Below, in pieces: positions 15,969 to 25,664 of a DNA stretch of 64,000 nt. Position 1 is the stretch's first letter, and every line of letters starts with the position of its first letter. The position numbers and the translations under genes were made by a program. The notes beneath the pieces were generated by a model. It was not told the DNA's origin. It saw only the letters and a list, made by a program, of their open reading frames with translations, and made no database searches. The DNA comes from Congeria kusceri. Taxonomy: Eukaryota > Mollusca > Bivalvia > Myida > Dreissenidae. The stretch covers positions 50,228,081-50,292,080 of the forward strand of contig CM051034.1 in the NCBI GenBank assembly GCA_027627225.1, written 5' to 3'.

Positions 15969-17270
15969 TCACAATGCAAAATCGGCAGGTATATACAACA
16001 CGAGGCCGTTGGAAAGCAATTCCTTCGACACACAAAATGTGCAAAAGTTAGGCGGAACGTGAATGTTGGGAATGCACGTTCGAACCGCTTGAGAGAGTAT
16101 GTCTTCTTTTTCATCGTTTTGAAACTCGTTGATGAAGTATACTTTACATGGGTTCTCCTCAGGTAAGATGTCGCTTACTGGCATGGGATTCTCTTGTACC
16201 TCTTGTTCTGGGTTGAACATTTCCACAATTTCTTCTTTCACGAATGACAAATCGACCGGCATACTGAGTATCTCGTTCTGCTCTGGAAATGCATTCTCGT
16301 AAGAACCACGCATTTCAGTCCATTCTTCTGTTTTGCATAACATCTTTTTCGGAAGACTCGATTGGTCTTTTGCATGTTCAACAAATTTGCGTTTGCGATT
16401 AGGAATAGCATAAGCTAGTCTTCCCTTTCCCCCATCGATCAGCTCCGTTTTAACAAGAAGACTGTTGATGTGCTGGTTGTACAGAGGATGCAGCAAGAAG
16501 AGAAACTCTAACGCCTGGCACAAATTCGAATTTGGATATCCATACTTTGGTCTCAGTGTGTCTAAGTTAGCATTGTGCTCTGTCAGTTCGATGCCAGTTC
16601 TCAACGCTTCGTATATTCCACCACAGCTTCTAACAATCTTCAGACCTATCGTGAGCTCTTTCTGTGTGCTAATCAGCTGGAAGTTTGTACTCGGCAGCAC
16701 TCCTTTTCTCACCAATATTTCTATGATATCGTTTTCCGAACAATCGAGCAATGTCATGACTGCTTGAAAGTAGCTGTTCAACTTCAATCGTATCTGAGTC
16801 CTTTCCAATGAAAGGCAAGTCGATTTCACGGAATAACATTTGCTGAACTCCTCGATTCCGTGCAACTCCAACACTGGTATTATGCATATCGGCAGTCTGT
16901 AGTTTTCGGTTGGAGATGACTGCATGTATCTACCCTTCTTGATGCGCTCGTATAGATTTGCGAAATGTTCTGGTATAAGATTTTTCAATATCTTGAAGTA
17001 GCACATATCAGTCTTTTCGTCGGCGGCAGAAAACATCAAGTCTACATATCGTTCAAACGCAGCTAGTGTTGGTGCATCGAGAAACACATGGTCCAGCGTT
17101 GGCTTGTAGTTCAAGTAGTCGTACGGACTATTCGTTATCGCCGTGAAACGCAGTCCCTCTGCATCCGTGAAAGGACATGTTACGCTGAACATGTACTTCT
17201 TCTGGTGACCACTGGCATTGAAATTTCGTTTCTCACGAATGAATTCTTCACACAATGTTTTGAGATACAT
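15969..17270 (-). CDS. Hypothetical viral protein, 433 aa
   Basis: The N-terminal ~280 residues look globular and the C-terminal ~150 are acidic and Pro/Glu-rich, with a basic cluster (NRKRKF) between them. No motif is recognised. The frame is open to 17306, but a minus-strand TATAAAA at 17327-17333 is too close to that ATG, and the ATG at 17270 is well spaced. TTTATT at 15920-15925 is a likely polyadenylation signal; it lies beyond the TATA of the next minus-strand gene, so the transcripts overlap. Confidence 0.65.
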   Translation of the reverse strand: MYLKTLCEEFIREKRNFNASGHQKKYMFSVTCPFTDAEGLRFTAITNSPYDYLNYKPTLDHVFLDAPTLAAFERYVDLMFSAADEKTDMCYFKILKNLIPEHFANLYERIKKGRYMQSSPTENYRLPICIIPVLELHGIEEFSKCYSVKSTCLSLERTQIRLKLNSYFQAVMTLLDCSENDIIEILVRKGVLPSTNFQLISTQKELTIGLKIVRSCGGIYEALRTGIELTEHNANLDTLRPKYGYPNSNLCQALEFLFLLHPLYNQHINSLLVKTELIDGGKGRLAYAIPNRKRKFVEHAKDQSSLPKKMLCKTEEWTEMRGSYENAFPEQNEILSMPVDLSFVKEEIVEMFNPEQEVQENPMPVSDILPEENPCKVYFINEFQNDEKEDILSQAVRTCIPNIHVPPNFCTFCVSKELLSNGLVLYIPADFAL

Positions 17271-17394
17271 GTTGTCGCTTCGATTGTCAGATTGTAAATG
17301 AGACAAATTCAGTTAGTCAAAGCGCATTTTATACGGTTGGTCATATTACAAAGATCGGTTTATAAACCTGTCTTGTTGATTTTCTATTTCAGCG

Positions 17395-18129
17395 ATGGCT
17401 CGTTGCAGCGAGAGGAAGGGCGATTGCAAACTGCATTCACTTATCAACACAAACCAACCCGAGTTGTTAGCAACGTACATCAATCAAAACTTTGATTTTG
17501 AGTCATCTTGTTACCTCGTTATCAAAGAAACGCATGTTTTGCCTATTGATTTCACACAACAAGATTTGAAGCAAGTTGTCATTCATAGCTCGAAATCTGA
17601 ATTTATGCAATATATGAAACTAACATTCAATGGTTCACAAAGCAATGGGTCTGATTTTCTGCTCTCTGAACAAACCAATTACGAAGATATCTACGGCAAT
17701 GAGGTGCATCAGTGTCACATTTATTTTTCAAACGCATGTACCAAAGATATGGCTGCTACAAGCTATTTCTTGACGTGCGCTTTTAGCACAACTGGCGTTC
17801 TAAAATTTTCAAAACACACACTTGAAAAACTAGCATCGTTCTTGATTAAAAGATATGGTCAAACACTCATACCCAAATGCACTACAGAGTTTTGGAACAA
17901 CAAACTTGACTCATTTCGCATGAGATGCATTCGTGAGAAAACATATCAGGTCTCACAGCAAGATGACTCAATAACACTTCATGAAGAAATTGAACGCTTG
18001 GCGCAATCCAAGTACGATTTCGTTAGTTGTGAATACAATACTGCGTGTAGAACTCTCAAGATTCTGTTTCGTTGTTCGAGCGACAACAGCTTTGGGTTAG
18101 TGGCTCTCGCACAGTCGCCGAGTATATAA
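17395..18129 (+). CDS. Hypothetical viral protein, 244 aa
   Basis: A soluble protein of unknown family with several conserved-looking Cys and no membrane segment. A TTTATAAA sequence near 17356 lies ~35 bases upstream of the ATG. Its stop codon (18127-18129) is embedded in the TATATAAA box of the following spliced gene. Divergent from the gene at 15969-17270. Function unknown. Confidence 0.65.
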   Translation: MARCSERKGDCKLHSLINTNQPELLATYINQNFDFESSCYLVIKETHVLPIDFTQQDLKQVVIHSSKSEFMQYMKLTFNGSQSNGSDFLLSEQTNYEDIYGNEVHQCHIYFSNACTKDMAATSYFLTCAFSTTGVLKFSKHTLEKLASFLIKRYGQTLIPKCTTEFWNNKLDSFRMRCIREKTYQVSQQDDSITLHEEIERLAQSKYDFVSCEYNTACRTLKILFRCSSDNSFGLVALAQSPSI

Positions 18130-18130
18130 A
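18123..18130 (+). promoter_or_regulatory. TATA box overlapping a stop codon
   Basis: TATATAAA contains the TAA stop of the upstream gene and lies 55 bases before the ATG of the spliced gene at 18185. Confidence 0.65.
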
Positions 18131-18184
18131 GCGCCGAGTCAGTGCAAAGTCAAATCATTCTTGATATCAAAGCCAAAGAGCAAC

Positions 18185-18566
18185 ATGTCGTACAACAATA
18201 GCTTCTATGTACCAGCAACTACATTCCAGGTGCCTGTCACTGAGGACTGGGATGCAGAAATAGAGCTGTCGCAAATGCAAAGTAAGTTGTGTTGCTTTGT
18301 ATGTACTTTTATGTTACAGTAGAAAATGGAATGTTGCATACATGAATGTTTATACGCAATAACTATGTTTCGCTTGTTGTGTTTCAGATACAGCCAGAAC
18401 TAAGACAACCACTCCAACCGAGGACTGGGACGCAGAAGCTGATGAGGCGAAGCGTGCGCCATTCTTCCTACGTGTTGGGAAGCTTACGCAGCGACAACTC
18501 AACAGACTGCACAGATGTTGGACGTGTCGCTGCGTCCCAGTGAATTGTAGATGTAAAAAAAATTGA
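18185..18566 (+). CDS. Small spliced viral gene, 91 aa, two exons
   Basis: Exon 1 is 18185-18281 and exon 2 is 18388-18566. The donor (AA|GTAAGT) and the acceptor (TTGTGTTTCAG|AT) are both canonical, and the 106-base intron restores one frame of 92 codons including TGA. Exon 1 encodes a hydrophilic N-terminus containing TEDWDAE; exon 2 contains a second TEDWDAE and ends in a Cys-rich basic tail (CWTCRCVPVNCRC). The repeated motif in both exons suggests exon duplication. AATAAA (18566-18571) overlaps the last base of the stop. The TATA is 55 bases upstream. No homologue is recognised; the acidic motif plus Cys tail could be an adaptor that binds a host protein. Confidence 0.7.
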
Positions 18567-18676
18567 ATAAAAATTTTGAAACGTTAACATGTGTTTGTTT
18601 GTTTTATAGATTATGGTAGAAAAATGTTATATAGGTAGTAATTTGAAAATTCGCTAAGTACTCATCGCACACAAAA

Positions 18677-19006
18677 ATGCTAGCCGTTGAACTGAAAGAT
18701 TTAAGCTTTTTTCGACACATGTTGCATTTGAACCTCGAACAGTGGAACAAAGCTGTCGAAATTTACTTAACTGATCTCTATCCTGATGTTCAGTTTACAT
18801 TCTCGCAGCGAGATCAATGTTGGAAAGTGACAAATACCGACATGGTGTATTATGTCGATATTGAGCTAATTCTAACGAGTACAAAATATGGTTTCTGCTG
18901 GAGAGACCAGAATCAAATCAAACGACTTCAGACGATAAATGGTATTTTGTTGCGCTCAAAAGCCGAGAGAGCAAAACACGTATCGTTTGACCAAGAGTAT
19001 TTCTGA
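18677..19006 (+). CDS. Hypothetical viral protein, 109 aa
   Basis: A soluble small protein with no recognised motif. A TTATATAGG sequence at 18627-18635 lies ~45 bases upstream. The next gene begins 54 bases later and the first AATAAA is at 19384, so the two probably end together. Confidence 0.55.
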   Translation: MLAVELKDLSFFRHMLHLNLEQWNKAVEIYLTDLYPDVQFTFSQRDQCWKVTNTDMVYYVDIELILTSTKYGFCWRDQNQIKRLQTINGILLRSKAERAKHVSFDQEYF

Positions 19007-19059
19007 AAAAAGTATTAACGCGCTTGTAAAGAGTTGTAACACATAAAATATTTCATTTC

Positions 19060-19359
19060 ATGGATGAAACCGACGCTTTATGCACTTATCACTCGGGAAC
19101 ATATATGGAAACATATTCCGAAAGACTGAAGACATTTGAACACTGGTCGCCACAAATAAAACCGAACAAATATGAGTTAGCTTCTTGCGGTCTGTATTAC
19201 TTAGGGCAACACGATCGTTGCAAATGTTTTAATTGTGGTGTTGTATTGTACCATTGGAAATCAACCGACGATGCTTGGCTCGAACACCACAAACATTCGC
19301 CGAATTGCCAGTTTTTGCGAATGGTGGGACCAGGGACAAGATTGTTATTAAACCCATGA
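19060..19359 (+). CDS. Single-BIR protein (IAP-type), 99 aa
   Basis: A textbook BIR: ERLKTFEHWSP (residues ~21-31), LASCGLYYLG, then CFNC, W eight residues later, His and PNC-x-F completing the CX2C-X16-H-X6-C zinc site. It is a better match than the BIR gene at 6683 and the two are diverged paralogues. No RING follows. AATAAA is at 19384-19389. The likely role is to bind caspases or Smac-type ligands and delay apoptosis. Confidence 0.9.
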   Translation: MDETDALCTYHSGTYMETYSERLKTFEHWSPQIKPNKYELASCGLYYLGQHDRCKCFNCGVVLYHWKSTDDAWLEHHKHSPNCQFLRMVGPGTRLLLNP

Positions 19360-19393
19360 GCATGTTTCGTGTAAACGGTACTCAATAAATATC

Positions 19394-19560
19394 ATGAACT
19401 GTACATTTCGTTTTGTTCTTGTTTTGTGTTCGACAATAGTTAACATAGCACCGCAAACATATACAGAGTACAACCATGCTTGTGTAATGTGAATGGTTTT
19501 CGAGTTCGCTATTGCGCTGATGTTACAGACCAGTGTGTTCTGTTTTCTATAAAGGTATAA
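19394..19560 (+). pseudogene. Possible broken small secreted Cys-rich gene
   Basis: An ATG at 19394 opens a hydrophobic, signal-peptide-like frame that stops after 32 codons. The frame shifted by two bases then stays open to 19560 and reads a Cys-rich segment (four Cys). A one-base indel near 19470 would explain the break. Alternatively both parts are chance. The arrangement resembles the frameshifted small gene at 25665-25965. Confidence 0.3.
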
Positions 19561-19687
19561 CTTAAGTATTCTCTACGCAAACACAACAACAAGGTATACG
19601 AAGTTTCAAAAGATTTTATTGAGGAAGAATCAATCATTCATATAATCATTGTATCGACACTTCATTTACAGTCAACGTACACAGTCC

Positions 19688-19993
19688 TCACAACTGCAAA
19701 TGTCTTGCACCTCTGTTTTTGGCATAACCCTGCATTTCGCCACACCATTTGCAACGATCGTTGGTCTTCGTACATGGCACGCAACTCAATCCCTCGCATC
19801 TGCGGCAGAAGTTAACTTCCCCAGAAATGTTTTTACACGTTGCACACGTGAGTATCAAAGTAGTGTCCACTACTGTCGGTAGAATATTTCGCATGGTCTC
19901 CAACCATCGCTGACAGGCAACGTTGTCGTTTCCAGCGCTCCCACTTTCTTGAACCCTCGCCATCCATCGCTCGCAAGCAGTTTGATCAGTCAT
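19688..19993 (-). CDS. Small zinc-binding protein, 101 aa
   Basis: The first half is helical and acidic, and the second half contains a dense Cys module: CATC, CRRC, CVPC, CKWC, four CxxC pairs in ~35 residues. This can hold two zinc ions and may be a degenerate RING or zinc-ribbon. A minus-strand TATA (TATATAAG, about 20054-20061) lies ~65 bases upstream and TTTATT at 19615-19620 is the polyadenylation signal. It has no canonical RING His, so E3 activity is not assumed. Confidence 0.7.
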   Translation of the reverse strand: MTDQTACERWMARVQESGSAGNDNVACQRWLETMRNILPTVVDTTLILTCATCKNISGEVNFCRRCEGLSCVPCTKTNDRCKWCGEMQGYAKNRGARHLQL

Positions 19994-21788
19994 AATGTGT
20001 GTTTCTCGTTCTGTGTCAGAATGCGAAATGATTCAAACACTAGCGATTTGATCTTATATACTCTGCCTGTGTGTGCTTGACTAGCTAGCACACCAATGCT
20101 ACTGAGTATGTAGTAATTCATATCAAAAGCATACAATTCGAAATTCATGTCCATATTCTAGTTATTCAGACAAAGTTCTATCTCTACTCACAAAACTCAA
20201 AACATCAAATTACACGAAAATTGACAACTTCGTTGTGAGTCTCATTGAGACGTAACATCGCTTTGATTTGCGAATTCAAAACATAAACACAACCTTGAAC
20301 TTATCGAAAGGAGTTTCATATTTTGTGCATATTTGCATCGATTGTATTCTTTTCAAGAAAGACGAGTTTTGTGGAATATTCGGATTAATTCATTCACGGA
20401 TGCACAGTTCTACGTAAATCGTAACAAACATTTGTAGTTTATGTTGTTTATGAGCATATACAATGTTCAAAGTTTTACGGACATGGACAGATTTACTCCT
20501 GTCTGCCTTAGGTATAATACGGTGTCATATCGGAATTTGTTTGCCAGTCGAAATGTCGCAATGCATTTTGAGGCTTTTTTTGGTGGATTTTGTGTTGATT
20601 TGTTGATGAAATTCTGTGAGATTTGTAGAACACGATACAGTAAGTACCACGACAATGTGTTGTGCTCTTTGATAACAGACAAAACATTGTATGTTTGAAA
20701 TTTGTTCAAATCTCAAATGTCAACAAAAAAGTTGAACTATACAATGAATCATTGAATGATCTTGTGTTTTGTTTTCTGTACCAAAACTGAGATCCTGAAA
20801 ACAGAATGTGTTCTTTGATTCAGATGATTGTGACTACTTCTGATTTGTGGAAAAGAACTCAGTTGAGAACAACTTGATATGTGTTGTTTTGTTTTCTGAG
20901 CTACACCAGACTTTTTTGACTTGAGTTTATTTGTACACATCAAACTCTGCCAGGAAAAAATGATTTCTAGAATGCATGGACACTCAGTATTACTTGGTAA
21001 CTTTGTGTTATTAACGCCATGAATCAAACATTGTCAAATTTGTCCGGAGTTGAATAATTTCTGACCAGGAACAACATTTCAAGATGACACTTATGTGGAA
21101 GAAGACATGTACACTGATTTATCAGCATATTTCTAGGCTCAGTTTTCTTATTTTAGCCATAGAATGCACAACTGACAATTTCGAAGTCTACTTCGCAAGC
21201 ACATTTAATGTCTAAAACTGCAGAAAAAAACTATATACACGTCAAAATGCTAATTCTGCTTCTTTTGCCAGCATATGAATGTTTGGCCATAACAATCTTT
21301 TATTCAATTTAACACAAACGTGTGTTTCTACAAGCCAACCCTTTTGGTAGCCTGTTTCGGGTCAGAGTGCCTATAGTATAGATTATTGAGTTTCAAGAAG
21401 CAAAACTGGCATAACATTTGTGTGTTTAGAACGTTAAAAAAAATGTATTTACACAAAAAATTGAAACTTTGCATGTTGGTCAGTACTGAAAATGTATTGC
21501 TCCAAATCTGTTATCATGTTCACTTGACATGGCGGATAAATTCATCTTCAATCAGAATTGAACCTAAATGCATTTGAAAATCCTGTTTCAGGTCCGGTTT
21601 TCTCTGACCAGTGTCTATAGAAGGTATATTTGAGATGTTTGAAGTAAATCCCACATAACTGGTTATGGTTGAAATTGATGGAAAAAAGGTATTAACACAG
21701 AAAATGGCATTTTTAGCTGTTTCGCAGGCATGGATTCAGTTTATTCAAGCAAGGCATATTGACTCTGCATAGTTAATCAAATCATGAA

Positions 21789-21865
21789 GCCAGTGTAGTT
21801 TAATGAAAAACGCTTTCTCATGTAGCAACTGAGAAAGAGATCTGGGTGCAATTCCCAGTTCTGGC
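21789..21865 (+). ncRNA. tRNA-like element 1
   Basis: The sequence can fold as a cloverleaf: acceptor GCCAGTG with TTCTGGC (five good pairs), TA, a D-arm GTTT...AAAC, an extended anticodon arm CTTTCTCA/TGAGAAAG with a 9-base loop, and a perfect T-arm CTGGG-TGCAATT-CCCAG. A TTTT (21869-21872) four bases after the end could be a Pol III terminator. The 8-bp anticodon stem and 9-base loop are not those of a normal tRNA, so decoding is unlikely. It belongs to a family with 22377 and 41415. Confidence 0.5.
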
Positions 21866-22376
21866 ATGTTTTGTGAAACCATTGCGTGAGTCAAGAAAGC
21901 ATCTTTTGGCACCAACAAGCAATTTAAACCCTGTCTCGGTTCAAAATTTCTGAATTGTTTCACAATGCACATACTGCAACGTTAAAAAGATTCAAGTTTC
22001 AATCCAGTATAACTGTTTTGACTGAATATTCCCATGATAAAATGGACATTCTCTATTTTATCAGCATGAGAATGTCTTCATACAAATCATTTCTTCACCA
22101 TGTTATGTGGACTGTTATGAGTTTATTAGCAAGCAGAAACAGTTATAACCCTCTCTCGGTTCAGAATTTCAGAGTTATATCTGAAGGAGATATGACTGCA
22201 AATTTTCAAGTCAATCATACATACCCAGTTTGATCGGAAGATACAAGAAAAATGCACATGAATGTAATTTTGAACATTGTTTTCTCTTGTCAAAACTGAA
22301 AATGTTTGACCATAAACTCATATCTTCATGTTAGCAATGCAATACCAGTTGGCTACAGCATTGATCAGCTCATATT

Positions 22377-22456
22377 GCCCAAGTAGTTGAATGTGAAACG
22401 CTTTTTTCAGCCCTGTGCTTGAAGAAGGAGATCTGGGTTCAAACCCTAGCTCTGGC
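22377..22456 (+). ncRNA. tRNA-like element 2
   Basis: It aligns with element 1: GCCCAAG, TA, D-arm GTTGAATGTGAAAC, GCTTTT-rich anticodon region, and T-arm CTGGG-TTCAAAC-CCTAG with a B-box match (GGTTCAAAC), then CTCTGGC. The acceptor pairing is partly lost. No TTTT follows directly. Confidence 0.45.
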
Positions 22457-22971
22457 AAGAGTTGTAAAAGGATTGTAGAGTCGTGGGTCTATTGTATTAA
22501 CTCTAGAATTTCATATCTATGTTCATGAAGCAAATTCTGAACAAATTCATATGAGTAGGTAATGATATTGATGAATGTTTGTATCTTGAACCATGGTTAT
22601 ACATGCTATAGTTGCAAGTAAAGTGACCAATTTTTGAAATCACATTTGATAAGCTACTATGATATGATATTGTCAAAATCTACAGTTAATATTTAACAAC
22701 AGTCTTAGATTTCAAAATATACAAAACATCTCATGACACAATTGTAGTATCAAATTTTTTATTTCGTCAAATCACTACTTGTACAATTTAGCTCATGATA
22801 TTTGCATCTATCTGATCAATTGTATAATTTGACTTCAAAAATGTATTTCACTCAGCTTCTTAATTGTGCATACATATTGCATTTCAGTATTTTCAGATTA
22901 CATCAAACAAACATTCTTTCATTCAGTAAAAACAAATAACACAGTTGAAAGGTTTCATATTCATTTATGTA

Positions 22972-23748
22972 TCAACCGATAATGACATAACCTGGTCCAA
23001 AATTACAACTAGTTTGACCATCATATTGTATTTTGCATTTCAGACAAATCAATCGCCCAGAATTTTTATTGTATACGAATTCCAAATACTTCAAGATGCA
23101 GTTCATACAACAAAACCCGTGCCCACACTTCTTGCTGAACACTCTAGGTGGATTGCTTTCACTTTTACATACTTTGCATGAGTCGATTTCGCCACTGTTT
23201 TTTAGATCGCTTGAAATGCTGTCTATAGCATGTGAAATGTTTTTCGATGCAGTTGATAGATACGAGGTTACCCTCGAGTCATCACTTTCTTCTGATTTTA
23301 CGTATTGTAACGCTTTTTCGATGTATGCGATCCTCGTCTGAGCATTGCCGTGTAACGATTTAAGTTTGTCTTGTTTGCGGATGTAGTCTTCGACAAAGTC
23401 AGTCTTCTTCGGTTCAGTTGAAATTGCGTCTTGTTTTGCATTTCGCGAACCTTTAGGTTTTTTGACAGTTTGACCCTCAGAATCAGCAATAGCTTTACGT
23501 TTTTTCGATTTCGTTGTACTACTCGTAGCTGTTGAGTCATTGGAATTAAGCTGCGAAAGCTGGGCTATGAAATTAGCAGCTTCTTCGTCCTCTCGCGAAT
23601 GATACTCATTTTCAGCTTCTTTCACTGGCATTTTTAGGAGCGAGTACACCCTTTGACAAGTTTGGTCGATCTCACTTGGGGTGGAATAGAATGGATGATT
23701 TTCATCGTCCAAACGAAAACCAACATCGGTAAGCTGTTTGGAGGTCAT
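22972..23748 (-). CDS. RING-finger protein with nuclear signal, 258 aa
   Basis: A helical N-terminal region is followed by a Lys/Ser-rich stretch with basic clusters (KSKKRKA, KKPKGSR; about residues 82-105), then a helical spacer, and a C-terminal RING: CKVC, KCGHGFCCMNC, CLKC (about residues 193-240). All zinc ligands are present; the loop before the last CxxC is long. The architecture (NLS plus C-terminal RING) suggests a nuclear E3 ligase. A TATTAAAT near 23800 on the minus strand is the likely promoter. The gene is intact, unlike the RING gene at 24438. Confidence 0.8.
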   Translation of the reverse strand: MTSKQLTDVGFRLDDENHPFYSTPSEIDQTCQRVYSLLKMPVKEAENEYHSREDEEAANFIAQLSQLNSNDSTATSSTTKSKKRKAIADSEGQTVKKPKGSRNAKQDAISTEPKKTDFVEDYIRKQDKLKSLHGNAQTRIAYIEKALQYVKSEESDDSRVTSYLSTASKNISHAIDSISSDLKNSGEIDSCKVCKSESNPPRVFSKKCGHGFCCMNCILKYLEFVYNKNSGRLICLKCKIQYDGQTSCNFGPGYVIIG

Positions 23749-23759
23749 GTCGCTTTGCT

Positions 23760-24370
23760 AACTCAAGTGAGAATGATTGAGTTCTGTCAAAAGCTAGGTA
23801 TTTAATATACATAAAGTTAATTTTCTCATTTTGTATTCATTCGCTGTAAACTGTCAAGTTTACCATTGCTCTTCGAGTCAAGCTATGAGATTTTGACTTC
23901 AGTAATGCTAACCGAATATAGCGTTATACTTACAATGATTAACAAACGCATCTAAAATGTGTGTGTCTTGTTGTAGAGAGATCAAACATCGTTGCTTCGT
24001 TGCAACATACCAAAATCAATATCAATATGTTTTCGAGTCTCGAACTGTTGAGCAAAAACGCCTACCTATGTTGAAACATTGATATGTGAAAGTTCTTCAC
24101 CACAACGTTCAATTTCGTGATAAGACAAAAAAGTCAGCTTATGTTGTCTGAAATGTTTTTACTTGTTACCCTGTACGTGCTTATGTTAGAGCCGCTTATT
24201 TTAGAAATGAAAATTCTGCTTTTCATCGCATTTGTGACAAGTGAGCGTTTTATCAGAAATTGTCTGATCAAGTATTTCGCTCTATCGCAATGTGATGAGA
24301 AGACGTTGTGAGCTCAACTACAACATCTACTCTAACGTACACTACTACCAAACAAATGACTAAGACATGA
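23760..24370. other. Spacer without supportable gene
   Basis: About 600 bases between two minus-strand RING genes. The only open frame (64 codons near 24117-24311) has no ATG at its start and no family signal. TTTATT sequences near 24371-24390 probably polyadenylate the gene to the right. Confidence 0.4.
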
Positions 24371-24437
24371 AATTTATTTCAACATTTTATTGCACAAACA
24401 TACAAGCATATACACAAACATACAAGCATATACACAT

Positions 24438-25049
24438 CTAGTCAGTAAGCAGAATTTTTACCCAACCATCCACTTCAGTTCTACACATTGCACATTTATC
24501 ACCTAACATCATCAAACAACACATTTCGCAGAATGTGTGTCTGCATTTCGTTAAAGCACAGTTCTTTTCAGCATCGCAGCAAATTATGCACGTCCGCAAG
24601 TCTTTCACCGCTTGTTCCTTCTCCCGCTCACACTGTGCTGTCACAGCATTCACCCTCTCTTCGATTTCTATTTCGTTTTGCTCTCGAAGCAGTCGTTCCC
24701 GCTTAGCCTATTCTTCCTCGAAGTAACGCTGCTGGTCATCGATCAAGTGTTTACTGGCTTCGCGGTGATAGTAGGACGCCTTCTGTAAGCACGCCATTAG
24801 TTTGCTACAGACTTGGCGTCCTTCCTTGGTCATAGCAAAGTCGCTGTTGTGAGAAAACGCTGTTATTTGACTACCTAGTCTGTTCAGATGATACCCGAAC
24901 GATTTAAATTCATTCAACGCCGATTGTTCTGGTCGAGCGTACGGTTTTGCGGCATGTCGCTTGCCCTTACTAGTAGAGGCTGCATCGATACTGCTACTAG
25001 TAGCATCGGGGTCCTCAAACTTCGGCAGTCTGTGAGCGTATTTCGACAT
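24438..25049 (-). pseudogene. RING-finger gene interrupted by an in-frame TAG
   Basis: From the ATG at 25049 the minus strand encodes a Ser-rich N-terminus and a helical region, then hits TAG at 24708-24710. The same frame resumes at once with a charged coiled coil and ends in a full C3HC4 RING (CIIC, CRHTFCEMC, CAMC) at 24438. The coiled coil runs across the stop without a break in character, so this is one gene split by a single nonsense codon and not two genes; the second part has no ATG before the RING. A TATATAAG (25118-25125, minus) is ~70 bases upstream. Options: endogenous pseudogene, programmed readthrough or a sequence error. Confidence 0.75.
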
Positions 25050-25117
25050 GTTAAGCAATATGATGTTGACTCTACGAGTGCCAAATCACGAATGATGACA
25101 ATTCTAGTACAGCTCGC

Positions 25118-25156
25118 CTTATATACCCTGTCGCGCTGGTGCATTTTCACTATATA
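25118..25156. promoter_or_regulatory. Divergent TATA pair
   Basis: TATATAAG on the minus strand (25118-25125) faces the broken RING gene and TATATA on the plus strand (25151-25156) faces the nuclease-like gene at 25176. Confidence 0.45.
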
Positions 25157-25175
25157 GACTTAGCATAGTGCTTAT

Positions 25176-25658
25176 ATGGCAAACTACTTGAGTATGATGA
25201 AAAGCAAATTTCTCACGCGTGGAAGATGTAGACATTCTCATCTGAGAAAAGCTTTGAACAAAGTTGCCTATCTACGAGATTTTGATCAAACGTACGTTAG
25301 CGAGATAGGCCTATTTCTGAGGCAAACATTTCCAACGCTACGCGATGACTGTCGATTGTACATCAAGCACGAAGTAACAATTCAAAACAGGCGACCCGAT
25401 TTCGTTATTCATATACCAAATATCGCTCTAATACTACTCGAATACAAAACGTCCAACGTGACAACGAAATTGCGAACAGCATATCTGTATCAGGTCATCG
25501 ATACATTTCACAAATTTCGCCAGAGTTTGTGCGCTACTGAAAACTCAAACCATATTCGCTTACTAAGCATCTTGCTAATTCGCAATTCGTCAACTCGACA
25601 GAACAAAATTGTTTGTGTGAAAAATGAGTCAATACCTAATAGCTGTTATATGCTCTGA
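25176..25658 (+). CDS. PD-(D/E)XK nuclease-like protein, 160 aa
   Basis: Residues 74-91 read PDFV...LLEYK, giving Asp75, Glu89 and Lys91 in the D-X(13)-E-X-K spacing of the PD-(D/E)XK superfamily; Glu43 in the preceding helix (SEIGLFLRQ) fits the usual N-terminal acid. The strand pattern around the core (KHEVTIQNRRPDFVIHI, IALILLEYKTS) is as expected. It is much shorter than herpesvirus alkaline nuclease, so it is a different member or a fragment. Function could be DNA processing; activity is untested. The TATA is only ~22 bases before the first ATG, so the ATG at 25194 or 25197 may be used. Confidence 0.55.
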   Translation: MANYLSMMKSKFLTRGRCRHSHLRKALNKVAYLRDFDQTYVSEIGLFLRQTFPTLRDDCRLYIKHEVTIQNRRPDFVIHIPNIALILLEYKTSNVTTKLRTAYLYQVIDTFHKFRQSLCATENSNHIRLLSILLIRNSSTRQNKIVCVKNESIPNSCYML

Positions 25659-25664
25659 TATTCT

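Larger units (their letters stand above)
20070..22971. repeat. Non-coding block with diverged ~230-bp repeats
   Basis: About 2.9 kb without a supportable gene. Phrases recur in diverged form, for example CCTGTTTCGGGTC near 21350, CTGTTTCAGGTC near 21583, CCCTGTCTCGGTTC near 21928 and CCCTCTCTCGGTTC near 22149, implying old tandem duplication of a ~230-bp unit. Two tRNA-like elements are embedded at 21789 and 22377. Confidence 0.5.

Noticed and set aside
24117..24311. Hydrophobic 64-codon frame
   Set aside because: Starts at a non-ATG codon, no promoter or family signal.
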